Notes under the pieces: generated by a model
What the model saw: only the letters and a program-made list of their open reading frames with translations
The model's database searches: none
What the model was told of the DNA's origin: nothing
In this document: positions 12,201-24,200 of the stretch, one piece after another
Numbering within the stretch: position 1 is the stretch's first letter
Layout of the letters: every line of letters begins with the position of its first letter
Program-made: the position numbers and the translations under genes
Assembly (NCBI RefSeq): GCF_008831285.2
Contig: NC_045147.1
Location: forward strand, 20,774,581-20,838,580
Source of the DNA: Nymphaea colorata
Lineage: Eukaryota; Streptophyta; Magnoliopsida; Nymphaeales; Nymphaeaceae
Reading direction: 5' to 3'
DNA length: 64,000 nt

Positions 12201-12757
12201 AAGAAGTGAGAGGGAGAAAAGAGATGAAGAAAGAGAGCATATCCTCGCGAGGGGGAGAGCCACTGAGGAATTACCGCGATCTTCAATAAAAAACGAGGGA
12301 AAAAAAAACATCGAAGGCAAAAACAAGAGTGTTGGGAAAGCGAGAGGACGAAAAAGAAAAGGAAAAAAAAAAAAAAAAAGGCATCAGCATCTCAATCTCT
12401 ATCTCTTCTCTGTACCATCCATCAATCCAGCGTCGTCTCCACTCCTCGTTTGTCCGTGCGACCACCTCCTTCCCACATCGACATTCTCCTGCGCGCTTTC
12501 TTTTGCCGCATCTCTCTCGCTGTCAACGCCAAGAAAAAAGGAAGAAAATCGTGAAATAGCCGAACGGGAACGTGCCCACATCACCACCACCACGGTTTCT
12601 GATCTTTACCGTTGATGTGTAACTACAGTGCAGTTGATCCCTCCTCCTAGTTTCTTGGGTCGTTTTGGATTTTTTTTTTTCGGAGGCTTTCTTGGGATTT
12701 CCCGGCTTTTGGCGCCTGGGTTTGGGCGGGGAAAAAGATAAAAAAGATGCGGTGAAA
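12200..12757 (+). promoter_or_regulatory. Promoter and 5' leader of the bromodomain gene
   Basis: Purine-rich sequence changes to a CT-rich leader (about 12385-12540), typical of plant 5' UTRs, ending at the start context AAAATGGCG at 12758. No clear TATA box was found. An in-frame ATG at 12665 would add 31 residues (MDFFFSEAFLGF...), but their composition is not coding-like, so I place the start at 12758. Confidence 0.4.
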
Positions 12758-15700
12758 ATGGCGGAGGGGCGGCAGAGGAGAAGCGAGAGGATATCTGCCT
12801 TGGACACGTGGAGATTCACTGAGTTGACACGAGCCAGCGGCGCCCCCAGGGGGAGGCGGGGGCCCTCCTCGTCCTACTCCTCTCCCGTCCCGCTAGCCAC
12901 GGTCCGTGGCCGGAAACGAGGTCGAAAGAAGCGGCGGTTGAAGGCGGTCGTGGAGGTCGTCGATTGCTTCCCAAGCAGCAATCGCCAAGCCGGAAGCGGG
13001 AGCAACGACGACGACGGCAATGGCAGTGACGAAGATGATCGCCTTCGCTGCCTAGAACAGAAAGAAGGGTGCGGGAAAGAGGAGGTCAAGCACGTAGAAA
13101 AGGCGGGCTCTCTCTTCCTCTGCATTTTTGTTTCTTCTTCTTGCTTCCCGTATATATTGTCAACGCAATTATTAGTTTAAAGGAATCTGCCAGTAGTTGG
13201 TGGTGTTCGCAATAGTGCAGTCCGTAACTTTTTCGAACATTTCGTATTAACGTCCTTTTGACAATGATGACGATGATTGCCATGGTTGTCCCCTCTTGTC
13301 TTACTCATCTTTTGCACGAAATGGCTGCACGGTCGTCGTGGTTTCTGCATGTCAGGTAGTGAAGTGGATGGATATGTTCTGACGCTAATTGGATGTGTTT
13401 TCTCTTGTGGTTAGGAGGTCAAATAGAAAACTATGGGGAATGGACTTCCTGGTCTTTTGGGGTCGGTGATTCTTTGAGTCTTTTTCTTGGAGTAATGGCG
13501 AGCGACTGACGTTTTATGGAGGATTTCTGTAATGGCGTATGGTGAAAGTGGGATGTTTGTAGTATTGCAAAGGACGATTCGTATTATTGGTGGCGATTTT
13601 TGATTTCGAAAGTCAACTAGTTCGACGGCGGTGACTGGAGCTGTCGAATCAGTTTAGGCGGGTGCAAAGAATTTATGACTTAACGTGTGCTTTTAGGGAA
13701 AGGATCTTCTGGGAAGTCTTCTTGTTTATGGGTCTATGAGGTGAGAAGTCGCATGTGATAGGTCATCTTTGGGAAAAATATGCGTGCCAAGATTTGTAGT
13801 CATCTCAGTAGGTCAGTGATTTTTCTAAGAATGTTGTTTCTTAGTTTGTATGTACGGGTTCTTGGTTTTTTTTCTTTTCAAGATTTTGCACTATCCTGAC
13901 TCGTGCAATTATTTGAATGATGTCTGCTGTGTGCGTTTTGGCTTATTTCTACCGAACAAGTATACATAGACTGGTAATGGTGTCAGTCTGTCGTCGTACA
14001 CTGATGGACACCACAGAAAAAGTTTGTCGTTCTTCTTGTGGTCATGTGTCAATAAGCGGGTAGTGGCAATGTGGTTATTATCAATATCATCTGGTGGTTC
14101 ACTTGGTTTGAGCACTGCAGAAAGATGTTTAAATTGCACTCTTTTCATGCAGCCACCTGTTTACCACCAATAGGCTATCCAATACGCTGTTCTGTGACAA
14201 TTTCTTCTATAACCATTGCAACATTATGTTTGGTCTTATTCTTTCCTTGTCTATCCTGTCGCGATGACTCATTGGCACCTCTTCTTGACAATTCTTCTGC
14301 TTCTTTTTCATCTGAGAAGCCCATGAGTCATATCTTTATATGTTGAATTTGGTCCATAAGCATCCCCACGTTATTAGGAGTAGAGTAATCCCTTTGTAAC
14401 TGAATAAGACAGTGCAAGTCAAAGTCAGGCATATGAAATGATGCTGAATGCGGTAGGCTTCTAGTTAGGTTAAAATGTCTCAATTAAGCTACTTATAAGT
14501 GCATAGATGGCAAAGCACCAGGCATGCTGCCTCCATGTGTGCAGGCTCATTGACTCTATTCTTGCAGGACGAATTTCTGTTTGTGTCCACCTGTAAAGTG
14601 TAAACGGGATCCTAATTAGTTTGGCATGGCTATGCGGGGGATATTCTGACCCATATATGTAGGTTGTGAATTTGTGAGGGAAAATTGTCTTCCACAATAG
14701 AACGCTTCTACTTGGGTTAACAATTTTCATGTATTCGTTTTACTCTGCTAGCATTTTGATGTATGGTAAAACTTCTTGCTTCCTGTTTCATCCTTAGTTT
14801 AAACTCGAATTGAACTTTTCAGTGGAGCAAGATGAAAGCTGTCATTCTTTGTGATGCTTTTGATCTATTTTTTCATCATGCTATCTCTATTTGGTGCATT
14901 AACTGCCCAGTTTCTTGCCGGATGTTTTCCTCTAAGGTTTTCACTTCTCTTTGCAGGAAGCACAAGCTTTAAATCAAGATGATGATTTGGGTGGTACTGG
15001 TTAGTTCATTTCCTGAATGGTTACAGCCTTTCACATACTTAGCAAAAAATTTAAGTTTTTAAGTTCAAGACCTCTTGAAAGGGTTCAGTTGACTGAGTTG
15101 AGCATTTTCTATTACAGACCGACAACCAAGGTGCTCATCAGTGCCTTGGATTCCTGATAATAGAACACTTGAGCTTATCCTTGATATATTGCAGAAGTAA
15201 GTAGTAATCGAGTTTTTATTTAGTTATTGCTTCTGAGAATTCTCATGCTTTTATGTAACACAGATATATATTTAAGATAGGTCTGCATCTCCATTCTGCA
15301 TTTTCTACTTCAATCACTTGCCTTAATTTTAGTCTTTGACTATGTATTTCATGTCAGGAAAGATATACATGAAATATTTGCTGAACCAGTTGACGCTGAG
15401 GAGGTGAGTATCCAAAATAGATTGAGAGGTCGGTAATCTTAATTATCTCATTGTTATTTGGTAATATTTATTCTGGCAGGTGGAAGGATACTATGAAATA
15501 ATTAAAGAACCAATGGATTTTGCAACTATGAGGGCAAAACTCCAGGAAGGAATGTATGCAACTTTGGAGCAATTTGAGGTTCTCATCATTTTTCCCGTAC
15601 TCTGTACATCTCTACATCTCAGTCTGTGTTTTCTTATTTGACTCATGAAAATATGCTAATTGTAAAGATTGTTGACCTATAAATACTATTTGTTGGAGGG

Positions 15701-18700
15701 AGCATAGTCTGCATTCTACTTGCACATCTGGTTCATGTAGAATAATTAGTACACATTTATAGGTGTCCAAGATTTGAACCACTTGAAGTTTATAGTTTAT
15801 TTCTATTTCCCTACACATATCTTTCACATGCTGTTCAGCCGGTTTTCTCTGACCGACTTTAGCCTTCTTTCTTGATTGAGTGTTCTTTTTGTTGAGCACT
15901 AAAGGCCTCTTTTATCTTATGCTTCAAATTTTCCAAATTCAAGTCTGAGTCAATCAATGGATGTAGAATAGCTGATCCTTAATTTCTCAACTGCAGAGGG
16001 ATGTTTTTCTGATATTCAGCAACGCCATGAACTTCAATTCCACAAGTACCATATACTACAGACAGGTTAGGTTCTATCACTGCTGATCTTGGCTTCAGAA
16101 TATTGTGTTGAGGACTTCTGCATTTTTTATTGAAGTAGCTAGTCAATGAAAAGATACTAGCTGCTTTTTAATTGAATAGAAGACTGCTGGATTTTCTAGG
16201 CTCGTGCTATCCAAGAATTAGCAAAGAAGACCTTACATAGGCTGAAAACTGATCCTGAGAACTTTGTATTGGATCATGTTACAAGAAAAACCAAATTCGG
16301 TGACAACTTAAAGGAGGCTTCAAGAGTTGCTGGAAATGCAAAGGGCCAAGTTGAATCTAGAAGCTCAGATGGCTCAGCATCCACTAATAAAAGACAGAGG
16401 AATTCTGTTCCTGATGTCACAAACGAGAAACCTGGTTTGATTTCAGGAAGAAACCACCAACGCACTTTCGTAGTTCATGGTTCAAGTCCTCCAGCTGATT
16501 GTAAAAGAGATCGGGATGAAGGTGTTTTAGGTGAGGATATGAAACTTCTGAAGAATGTTTACCAGATTACATCTCTTGAAGTAGTCTGGTGAAGGCAAAG
16601 GCATTGGAAGGTCCGCCGTCCTAATGGCGGAGCCCTCATCAATACTTCTTGATCTTTCTTCAGAAATTTATTTGATGAATTTGCGTGTGTTCATCATCAT
16701 TGTTCTTTCAGTAACTATTTTTCGATTTACTAGGATGTCTAAAGAATGGTTGGAGACCTTTCTCTGAGGAAGAACGCCGTTCAACATATAAATCTTCAAA
16801 CCCTTCTTCCTGCGGAAGTGATCAAATGCTTTCACCTCTATGTGGAGGCTTGAGGGAACTTGCTTATGTGAGTGTTCTATTTGACTAAAAGTAGAAGTGG
16901 ATTTTGTCCCTTTTGTGGATGTTCTTTTCTAATAATTAGTTGTGGATATTTCTCTAATTCTGTAAGCATATTAAACTATGACTAAGAAGAATGGGGGGAT
17001 ATTAAAATGACTACATATGTCAAAAGCAGAAAGAAGGGCAAAAGCAGAATAACCTGATAGGTAGGCCTATTTTAGCCTTGGCTTGCTGTGTTCAGTGATT
17101 GCTTCTCAATTTCTTTCCTCTAATCTCATGGCAAATGACTTCATTTATATTGATACCTGTTAAAAAAAACTATATGTGTGCCTATTTATTTAGATATTTA
17201 TATCATATAAAATAGTTCATAAAGCTCTTAATCAGCGTGAGTTAATTTTATTCAACTAGCTGAGCCTTAAACAGTTTCCTAGTATTGGTCCATGACAAGA
17301 ATTGTAGTCTGAGCTTTAACTTTTCATGGCTAGCTTGCCCTGTGCTTCTGTTTACATCATAAACGGTGAGCCTAGGAAACAGAATGTGTTTGGATTTCTC
17401 ATGTATTTTAAAGAACCTGCAGTTCATATCGTTTGGATTCTTGCATATTCGTTCACTTCAGCCCTACAGGAGGTCTGCTTGTTTCTTTTTGACTAATTCA
17501 AAATGAAAACCTTAAACCTAGGTTTTACTTGTCCTAATTTGTGGTGGTTGAGCTTGCTGCTCCACACCTATTGCATGTTTGTTTCCTTGAATTATATATC
17601 GGGCTTAAATTTTGAAATTGCTGCTCCCTGGTACTGATATTTTGCTTGAGATATGTATTTTGAGTTTTTTATGCATGCATACTGGTGTTATGAAATCAAT
17701 TTCATCAACATGGTCTGTCAAAGCTTGTTTCCAAGCGATTTCTATTTTGGTTGTCTGAGCGATTCATTAAATATTTTGTTTAATAAGAAAACCATTTCAT
17801 GTCAAATATCTGTTCTCAAAGGTGTTAAGGCTCTCTTTTTCCTTTTCTTCTTCTCTCCCTCACTGAAAAAAATATTTGCAGGTGGTCTCTGCATTTTCAA
17901 GTTATTTCTGGAATATCTGAAATTTTTATGCCAACTGAAATGCTAGTGAACAGTATTTTAAGTTGGTTTATTTATTAAAAAAAATTCAGGTTAACCAAGG
18001 GGATTTTGGGTATGTGGAAAGTCTTGCCCATTTCGCTGCCAAACTAGGACCTACTGCACTAATGGTGGCTCAACGCAAAATAGAGAGGTGCAAGCTGGTG
18101 GAAGCAGCAAATGCCTTCGTTTCCTCTCCAGCAGCAACAGGATTGAAAGTTTCATGGGGTAATACGAGGAATACTTGTACTACATCAATCAGTGATTCTG
18201 CTACTGCCATGAACATCACTGCTGATAAGGCTCCATGGGGTCGACCTGGTTCCGCTGCCCATGCTAGTGTAGTTGGATTACCAGACTCACATATTGCTGT
18301 TGATAGACCATTGTCCTTGCATTCAACAACTCAGCCTGATTCTAGTCGCTTGGTGGCATCTCGATCTGAACGGCCTCCATTTGTTAATCAATCAAAGCTT
18401 CTTGAGATTGTATCGGGAAATGGTAATGCTTGTGTTTCTGGAAATGAGGGAGCTGATAGAGATGCAAGATGCCTGGCGTATTGCCATGACAAGGCTCCTG
18501 CACGGTCTGTACTGGCCAACTGCAGTTCAAGGACAACGTTGGCTGGAGGACCAAGTCAAGTGTTCAGCTCAACAAGGAATGGTTTATGGCCTCAGTCGCA
18601 GCCTCCATCTCTTTCTCAGGAGTATAAGCAGCCTGCGGTCATTGACATGTCTTTTGTTCAGGCTCGCTTGGGTGGTCTGAGTTCATGCCCTGATCAGCAG

Positions 18701-18856
18701 TGGCGAGGGCCTAAACCGTTGGAGCTTCATGTTGAGATGCCAGCGCCAAACACAGCTGATGCGTGGAAACTGGCTCCGAGACTAAGAAACCAAGCTGGGC
18801 CGCCATTACAACCCAGTTCAGATAGTCATCAGCCGGACTTGGCACTTCAACTTTGA
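12758..18856 (+). CDS. Bromodomain protein, BRD1/2/13 type (SWI/SNF-associated)
   Basis: Nine coding exons: 12758-13084 (end uncertain), 14957-14999, 15118-15196, 15358-15403, 15480-15578, 15997-16065, 16200-16530, 16734-16867, 17990-18856. All joins keep frame and give about 664 residues. The N-terminus is basic and Ser-rich with an acidic run. The bromodomain spans about 134-235: WIPDNRTLELIL, then EPMDFATMRAKL of the ZA region, and NAMNFNSTSTIYYRQA carrying the acetyl-lysine-binding Asn (N212). A second family block is GYVESLAHFAAKLGP at about 383, found in plant BRD1, BRD2 and BRD13. Those proteins are subunits of BRAHMA-associated SWI/SNF complexes and read acetylated histones in the nucleus. 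Exon 1 could end at 13084 (GAG then GTCAAG, a weak donor) or at 13093 (CAC then GTAGAA); both keep frame. Retention of the intron after exon 7 would give an early stop at 16590-16592. Confidence 0.85.
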
Positions 18857-19742
18857 TCATCATTTCCTTCTGCAGAATATTGTCTTCATTCTCTTCCAGT
18901 GTACAGTTAAGCATATTTTAAAGCTGAAATTTCACCGCCTCCTCCCTCAACTGACCAAGACAAACAGTTCTCCTTTAGACGACGTAAGTCCAAGTTACAT
19001 TCCGGCCAATCCAATCGAGCGTACATCTGGGTGCGCATATATAACAGAGAGAGAAAGAGAGAGAGAGAGAGAGTTCTAAAATGAGGGTATTTTCAATTTT
19101 CAAGTCGCTTTTCCACCTCAGAACTCAGAGGACGGTCATGAGAAAAATAGTAAGTGAAAGACAAAAATTGAGGGGGGAAGAAGGAAAAGGAAGTTTGGCG
19201 TTCTTGATTATTGAATTAGTTCATCACCAACGGTTGCGGCGAGGAACAAACCTGATCTATGACCTTGCCAGTTGGCAGGTTAGGCATCAGTTAAGCAAAT
19301 AGCTTATGAGGATGAAGTATATAAGCAACAAACGCAGATATACTGTGATGCAAACCTATTGGTGCAGTTTCCTTGAGAAAATTCTAAATTAATAAAAAAT
19401 TGTTATTATAGATTAAAACCATGATTATAATGGTCGAGAGACAACTTTGATGCATCTTAGCTGCAAATATTGCTGTTTTTTTTAAAACCATCCTGCTCAT
19501 TCAGAAAATACAGTAATAATTTTTCTTTTCTGAACTTACGTAAGCATGATAAAAAACACTTGTTGCTGTTTACTTTAAATTGGTACACGCAAGAGTTCAT
19601 ATGCAGGAGTGTTTCATCCTATCCTCTGGCTGAAAGTGGAAGCCCTCATCCTTCCTTTATCTTACTTGACATGGAAATCACTGTCACTGATGTGAGGTTA
19701 GGGTAAAAAATAGGTACTAATTTATAAAACCATTCCAATGAA
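18857..19742 (+). other. 3' region of the bromodomain gene and intergenic
   Basis: The 3' UTR probably ends within the first 200-500 bases after the stop. A (GA)n run lies at 19050-19075. No convincing coding sequence; the 73-codon frame at 19081-19302 has no recognisable motif. Confidence 0.35.
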
Positions 19743-19848
19743 GTGGTATTTTGCATATATTCCATAAGCCATGGACTATTCTGCAAGAATGCCATGTTCT
19801 TTTTTGGCGGGATCCAACCCGTTTGGCTCTTTCCGCCGCTCGCACGCT

Positions 19849-19856
19849 TATATAAG
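19849..19856 (+). promoter_or_regulatory. TATA box of an unassigned transcript
   Basis: TATATAAG in a locally GC-rich setting (GCACGCTTATATAAGGCCC), followed about 30 bases later by a CT-rich leader. This is the best-looking TATA box in the window, but no full gene follows it. Confidence 0.5.
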
Positions 19857-19976
19857 GCCCGGCGTTTTCCCTCCATCTCTGTTCATATTTTTCAGACGCG
19901 TCTGTTCTCTTTCGAGTTGGTTCCTTCTCTCCGTCTCAAAGTCGAGGAGGAGTTTGGGTCGACTCGCAGGCAATGG

Positions 19977-20104
19977 ATGTCCGACCGCAACGAAGAAATG
20001 GAGTCAGTCGGCAAGAGGAAGTTTGAATTCTCGCGATCGTCCAAACGGGGTCTATGAAGGATGGAACCTCAGCGACGTCTCTAGCTCAAGTGGTGGGTTT
20101 TTGT
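19977..20104 (+). other. Possible orphan first exon, unknown
   Basis: Downstream of the TATA box the sequence turns GC-rich and exon-like. One frame reads MSDRNEEMESVGKRKFEF and stops after 26 residues; another frame runs open to 20104 with SSSSGGFL at its end. A possible donor (AAGTG then GTGGGT) lies near 20092. I recognise no protein family. It could be a non-coding transcript, the first exon of a broken gene, or a captured promoter. Confidence 0.2.
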
Positions 20105-20106
20105 GA

Positions 20107-20911
20107 TTCCGGGGGACGATAGGCGAGTTCACCGTTTTAATCCTTTCGATCTATCGCCTCTTAGTATTTTTTGTTCTTTCTTTCGTCCTTAATTGTTATG
20201 TTTTTTATGTTCCTTCGATTTTGTCTCGGTTTTCACGTGCTTTCTTGTGTGGATCAGAAGATGATTCTCCAGATCTCTGTTTCTTGCTTTCCGTATTCTG
20301 GTTCGTCGACTTTGTTCTTTTGGTCATAATCTTCACGACTGATACTCTTAATCGTCGACGATTGGACATAGGCAATGGGACGAGGCAAGGGATAAATTGG
20401 AAACAGAATCGTCTTCCTAATTGTAGAAAGCTTGTCGATGTCTGAGCTTATCATGGAGGGTTGATTGGAAACAAAATCGTTTTTGTTCGGTATCGTTTCT
20501 CAGACCTTCTCTCTCTCTCCATTTTCAGTGTCTTTTATTCATTCCACGATACATTTTCAGTCCGGCTCATTGTTCATTTTGTTGCCTTCTTTTTTTCGGA
20601 TGCAATTGCTCAAGTTTTATTTCCATTCTTTCGCAGTTTCCCCGATTTTGTAAGTTAAGACAACAGGAGGACCAAGGAGCTCTCTCTAATCACTCCTTAT
20701 GAAGCGGGATAATCTCCTTAAAAATTTCATAAATTATAATAATTAAATAAAAATAAGATCATTCTAGTCGAGATGATTTACAGAACTAAAAGGACTTTTG
20801 GGAAAAGATACTCTAGATCTGATAGATAATATTTATATCCAAAACGCTTTTTAAAATTAACAAATCCAAGAACTTGTTAACACTAACAGCCCATAATAAA
20901 TTTGTTCATTG
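20107..20911. other. Intergenic, no gene seen
   Basis: T-rich sequence without coding signals, possibly intron or 3' part of the transcript starting near 19880. Confidence 0.35.
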
Positions 20912-20919
20912 TATATAAG
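20912..20919 (+). promoter_or_regulatory. Candidate TATA box for the quinone oxidoreductase gene
   Basis: TATATAAG about 360 bases upstream of the start codon at 21280. It would give a 5' UTR of about 330 bases, long but possible, especially with an unrecognised leader intron. Confidence 0.3.
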
Positions 20920-21279
20920 AAAGGAGATTCATTTGTGAAAAAGGCATTACAAAATGTTACAACTCTCGCGCCTTAACTGCGCCTTTTACAATTTGGATGG
21001 AGTAATTTTAAATTTTAACAATTTCTACCTTATACAGGCCGTATTTCCCTCGAAGGCTCTAACAAGGAGGGGATGCAATATATACTCTAGAGAGTCTTGG
21101 AGGAACTCCCGGGTTGTCGGAAGCACGTTTAATTTGGAGGTAACGATCGGGCGGAGCCAAAAAACCAAATTTACCAGGCGACCGAATCAGAAGGAAAAAT
21201 AAAAAGGACTTTTCAAAGCCTTCGACCTTCGTTCCGCTGCTCTTGCTCCTGTCTTTCTTGTTGTCTCTGGCGCTCTTCC

Positions 21280-24200
21280 ATGGAAGCTCTCATCTGCAGA
21301 GAACTTGGCGATCCTACCCTCCCAATCTCTGATTCCTCTCCTCTTCGCCTCTCTAGCGACCACCCGATTCCCGAACTCTCCTCCCCAACCTCCGTTAGGA
21401 TAAGGGTGAGGGCGACAAGCCTCAACTACGCCAATTACCTCCAGATTTTGGGTAAATACCAAGAGAAGTTCCCGCTTCCCTTCATCCCTGGTTCTGATTA
21501 CTCCGGTGTCGTCGAGTCCGTCGGTTCCGGCGTCCGAAAGTTCAAAGTCGGCGATCGTGTCTGCTCGTTAGCTCTCGTGGGCAGTTTCGCGGCGCTCATC
21601 GTCGCTGAAGAGCGAGATCTGTGAGTAATTCATTTCCGAAGTAGCGTCTTTTTTCCTCCTCGGTTTATCGTGGGATTTTTTGTTTTCTTTGGAATCTGTT
21701 ACAGGTTTTATATACTTGTTTTCCTGCTGAGCATTCGTGGGGTTATGCCATTGGTAGTAACTAGCAGAGAAGAATGGCCTTCTGTGAAGGAATTTTGCCT
21801 CAGTTTGTGGCCAGATATTCGGCCTAAGTCTCTTCAAATGAGCGTTTAGTTTTCGTCTTCTCATTCCCGTGAGACAAGTTTATGTGTTTTATTAGTTCAC
21901 AAGTGAACGCGGATGTTCTTCAAATTTCAAAGGCGTGAACGTGAAGAAGTTATTTTTAACACTTCAGTGAATCTGAAGAGTCAGGTTTAAAATTCCCCCT
22001 CATTTGTCTGCATTACGTCAAAAATGATTACTTTAATAAATCAAAATTTGACCAGGTCCATCATGGTTTTGGTGTAGCTGGCTATTGACCCCTATTTGCG
22101 ATTCTCTGCTTGTCTCCATCCTTCTTACTTCTAATGATGGACCCTCAAGTTTCTCTTTCGGCGATGACCAACTGACAACGTTTTTCTGCTATGGGTTCTG
22201 TTCGTAACTAGAGTCCCACGTCCTCCACTTTCCCAAGGTCTACTTTGGTTCCAAAAGTTCCGTTCGGGACACTGAGGAACATGTTTAGTTCGCTGTTCCT
22301 GCAACTGGACGTTCTCCTCGCCGCTAACAAACATAATTTGAGGAGCAGGGCCAACGTTCTTCGAGTTACAAGATCTGTCCGTTCTCCAGCATTCCACCCC
22401 TTACCATGAAACACTGGAGGATGTTCAATTTGGAATGTCGTGGTGGTAAGTTCTGCCTGTTCTGCGTCTGTTGTTTGCTTCCATTTTGATGGAACGGAAT
22501 TACAGTGACTTGTTCTAGGATTCTAGCGCTGGAACAAAGAATAGAACATAGTCGGAGAACTTTTATCAAACCATAAAGCGCAGGATGTTTAGCGTGTTCT
22601 AGAAATTTACTAATATAGGAATTGAGGGGAACTACTGTCCTCATTGCTAAAACTTGTCCTTTTTTTTTGCATGATTTGGTACGGATTTGACATGTAGGAG
22701 CCATTCTTTGTCGTCCCACTCCATTTTCACTATGAACATGTGTCAGGTCAGGATTCATTGACGAGTTTCTCTGAATGATTGTCCCATATTCAACGTTCTT
22801 TCGTCTTTCTAGTCATATTCTAGGATTGGGCATCCTGTTCTCTTATTCATAGCACACATAAAATAAATTATTAAAATTAAAACGTTGAAAAAGTGAAACC
22901 TGTTTGTGGCATAAGATTTTAATAAGCATTTCTTCTAGTGCCGTAGATAATGTCTTCTAGTTCTCATGTCTCATGCCCTTGGATTTTCTGTGGCGCAGCT
23001 ACATCATGTCTCTGATGACCTTGCTTAGCTTTTGTTCAATCACGGAAGTGATTGAACTTTTCTTGTTCCTGAATCAGGACAGCTTGAAGTCCAAAGAGAT
23101 TTTTTTTAGGAGGACGTCATCGTTCTAATGCAATCTTGTTGGATATTGTAAAGGTATTTGGTTCCTGATGGTTGTGATCTAGTTGCTGCAAGTGCACTTC
23201 CTGTTGCGTTTGGTACTTCACATGTGGCACTTGTTCATAGAGCCAACCTTACCGCAGGTCAGGTATTGGTTTTCTATCCTTCTACCTCCATTTATGGATA
23301 GAAATTTGGTTTATTGTTTCTGGTGAATTAGTTTCAAAATTAAAGTAAGTCCCAGACATAAGTTGACAAGAATGCCAGCGATTTGAGTATAAATATGAAA
23401 TAGGAAAGACCAACAATGATGTTCTCTTTTACTTGTATAGGATGTCTGGAAAAATGTAAGACATGCCCTTCAAGCAACAGAATCTTGAAGGATCATGAAG
23501 AATCTCTTTGCTAGTTCATTGTGCATATTACTTCCAAATAATACTTAGGTGATTACTTACTGGAGTCTGGAGGGAATAATTTGGGTGACTATTAAGTATT
23601 AAAGTTTTAAACTATAAACGCATATTAGGTCTCTTTGGTATGCTAAAGCAGAATGCACTATCACTGTATGAAAGTGTAATAGATTTTCTCTTGAGAAAGG
23701 ATGTTGTACATCTTGGACTTAAAGAATTGTATGATGGATTATGCTTATTAGATTCTCATTCTAGGTGCGTACTGCTTTCTCCCTAGGTAAGATATTCTCT
23801 GTATCGGGAAACAACTCACAATGCGAGCCATTCACATTTATGTGCATGCTCACTTTTTTGGAGAAAGAAGGGTCGAATTTGATCAATGGATTGTTAGTGT
23901 CCCACTATCTTAACTAAGGATGTTATTCCAAGATATATAGGTGCCAGCCACACAGACCAATGGTCACACGCAGAGGCACACATGGGTCATTCATCTTCAC
24001 TGTCCATTGACCGACAATTTTCCTTTTATTTAGCAAAATTATTGTAGTTTTCTTGGATTCAAAAAGTGATATCGTACCAAAACAAACAACGCCAATGTGA
24101 GAAACCTTCTAGATGTTAGCTGAACATTATGGTTTAGACTTCTTGTAACATGGCATGACTTGTAGCATTATATCTATCTAGGATTCTCCATACATTGATC

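Noticed and set aside
12154-12615. 153-codon frame upstream of the bromodomain gene
   Set aside because: Low-complexity KE/RG and leader sequence; no motif and no agreement with the gene's frame.
22130-22760. Overlapping open frames in intron 1 of the oxidoreductase gene
   Set aside because: They lie between well-defined exons, show no motif, and look like intron or repeat sequence rich in GTTC words.
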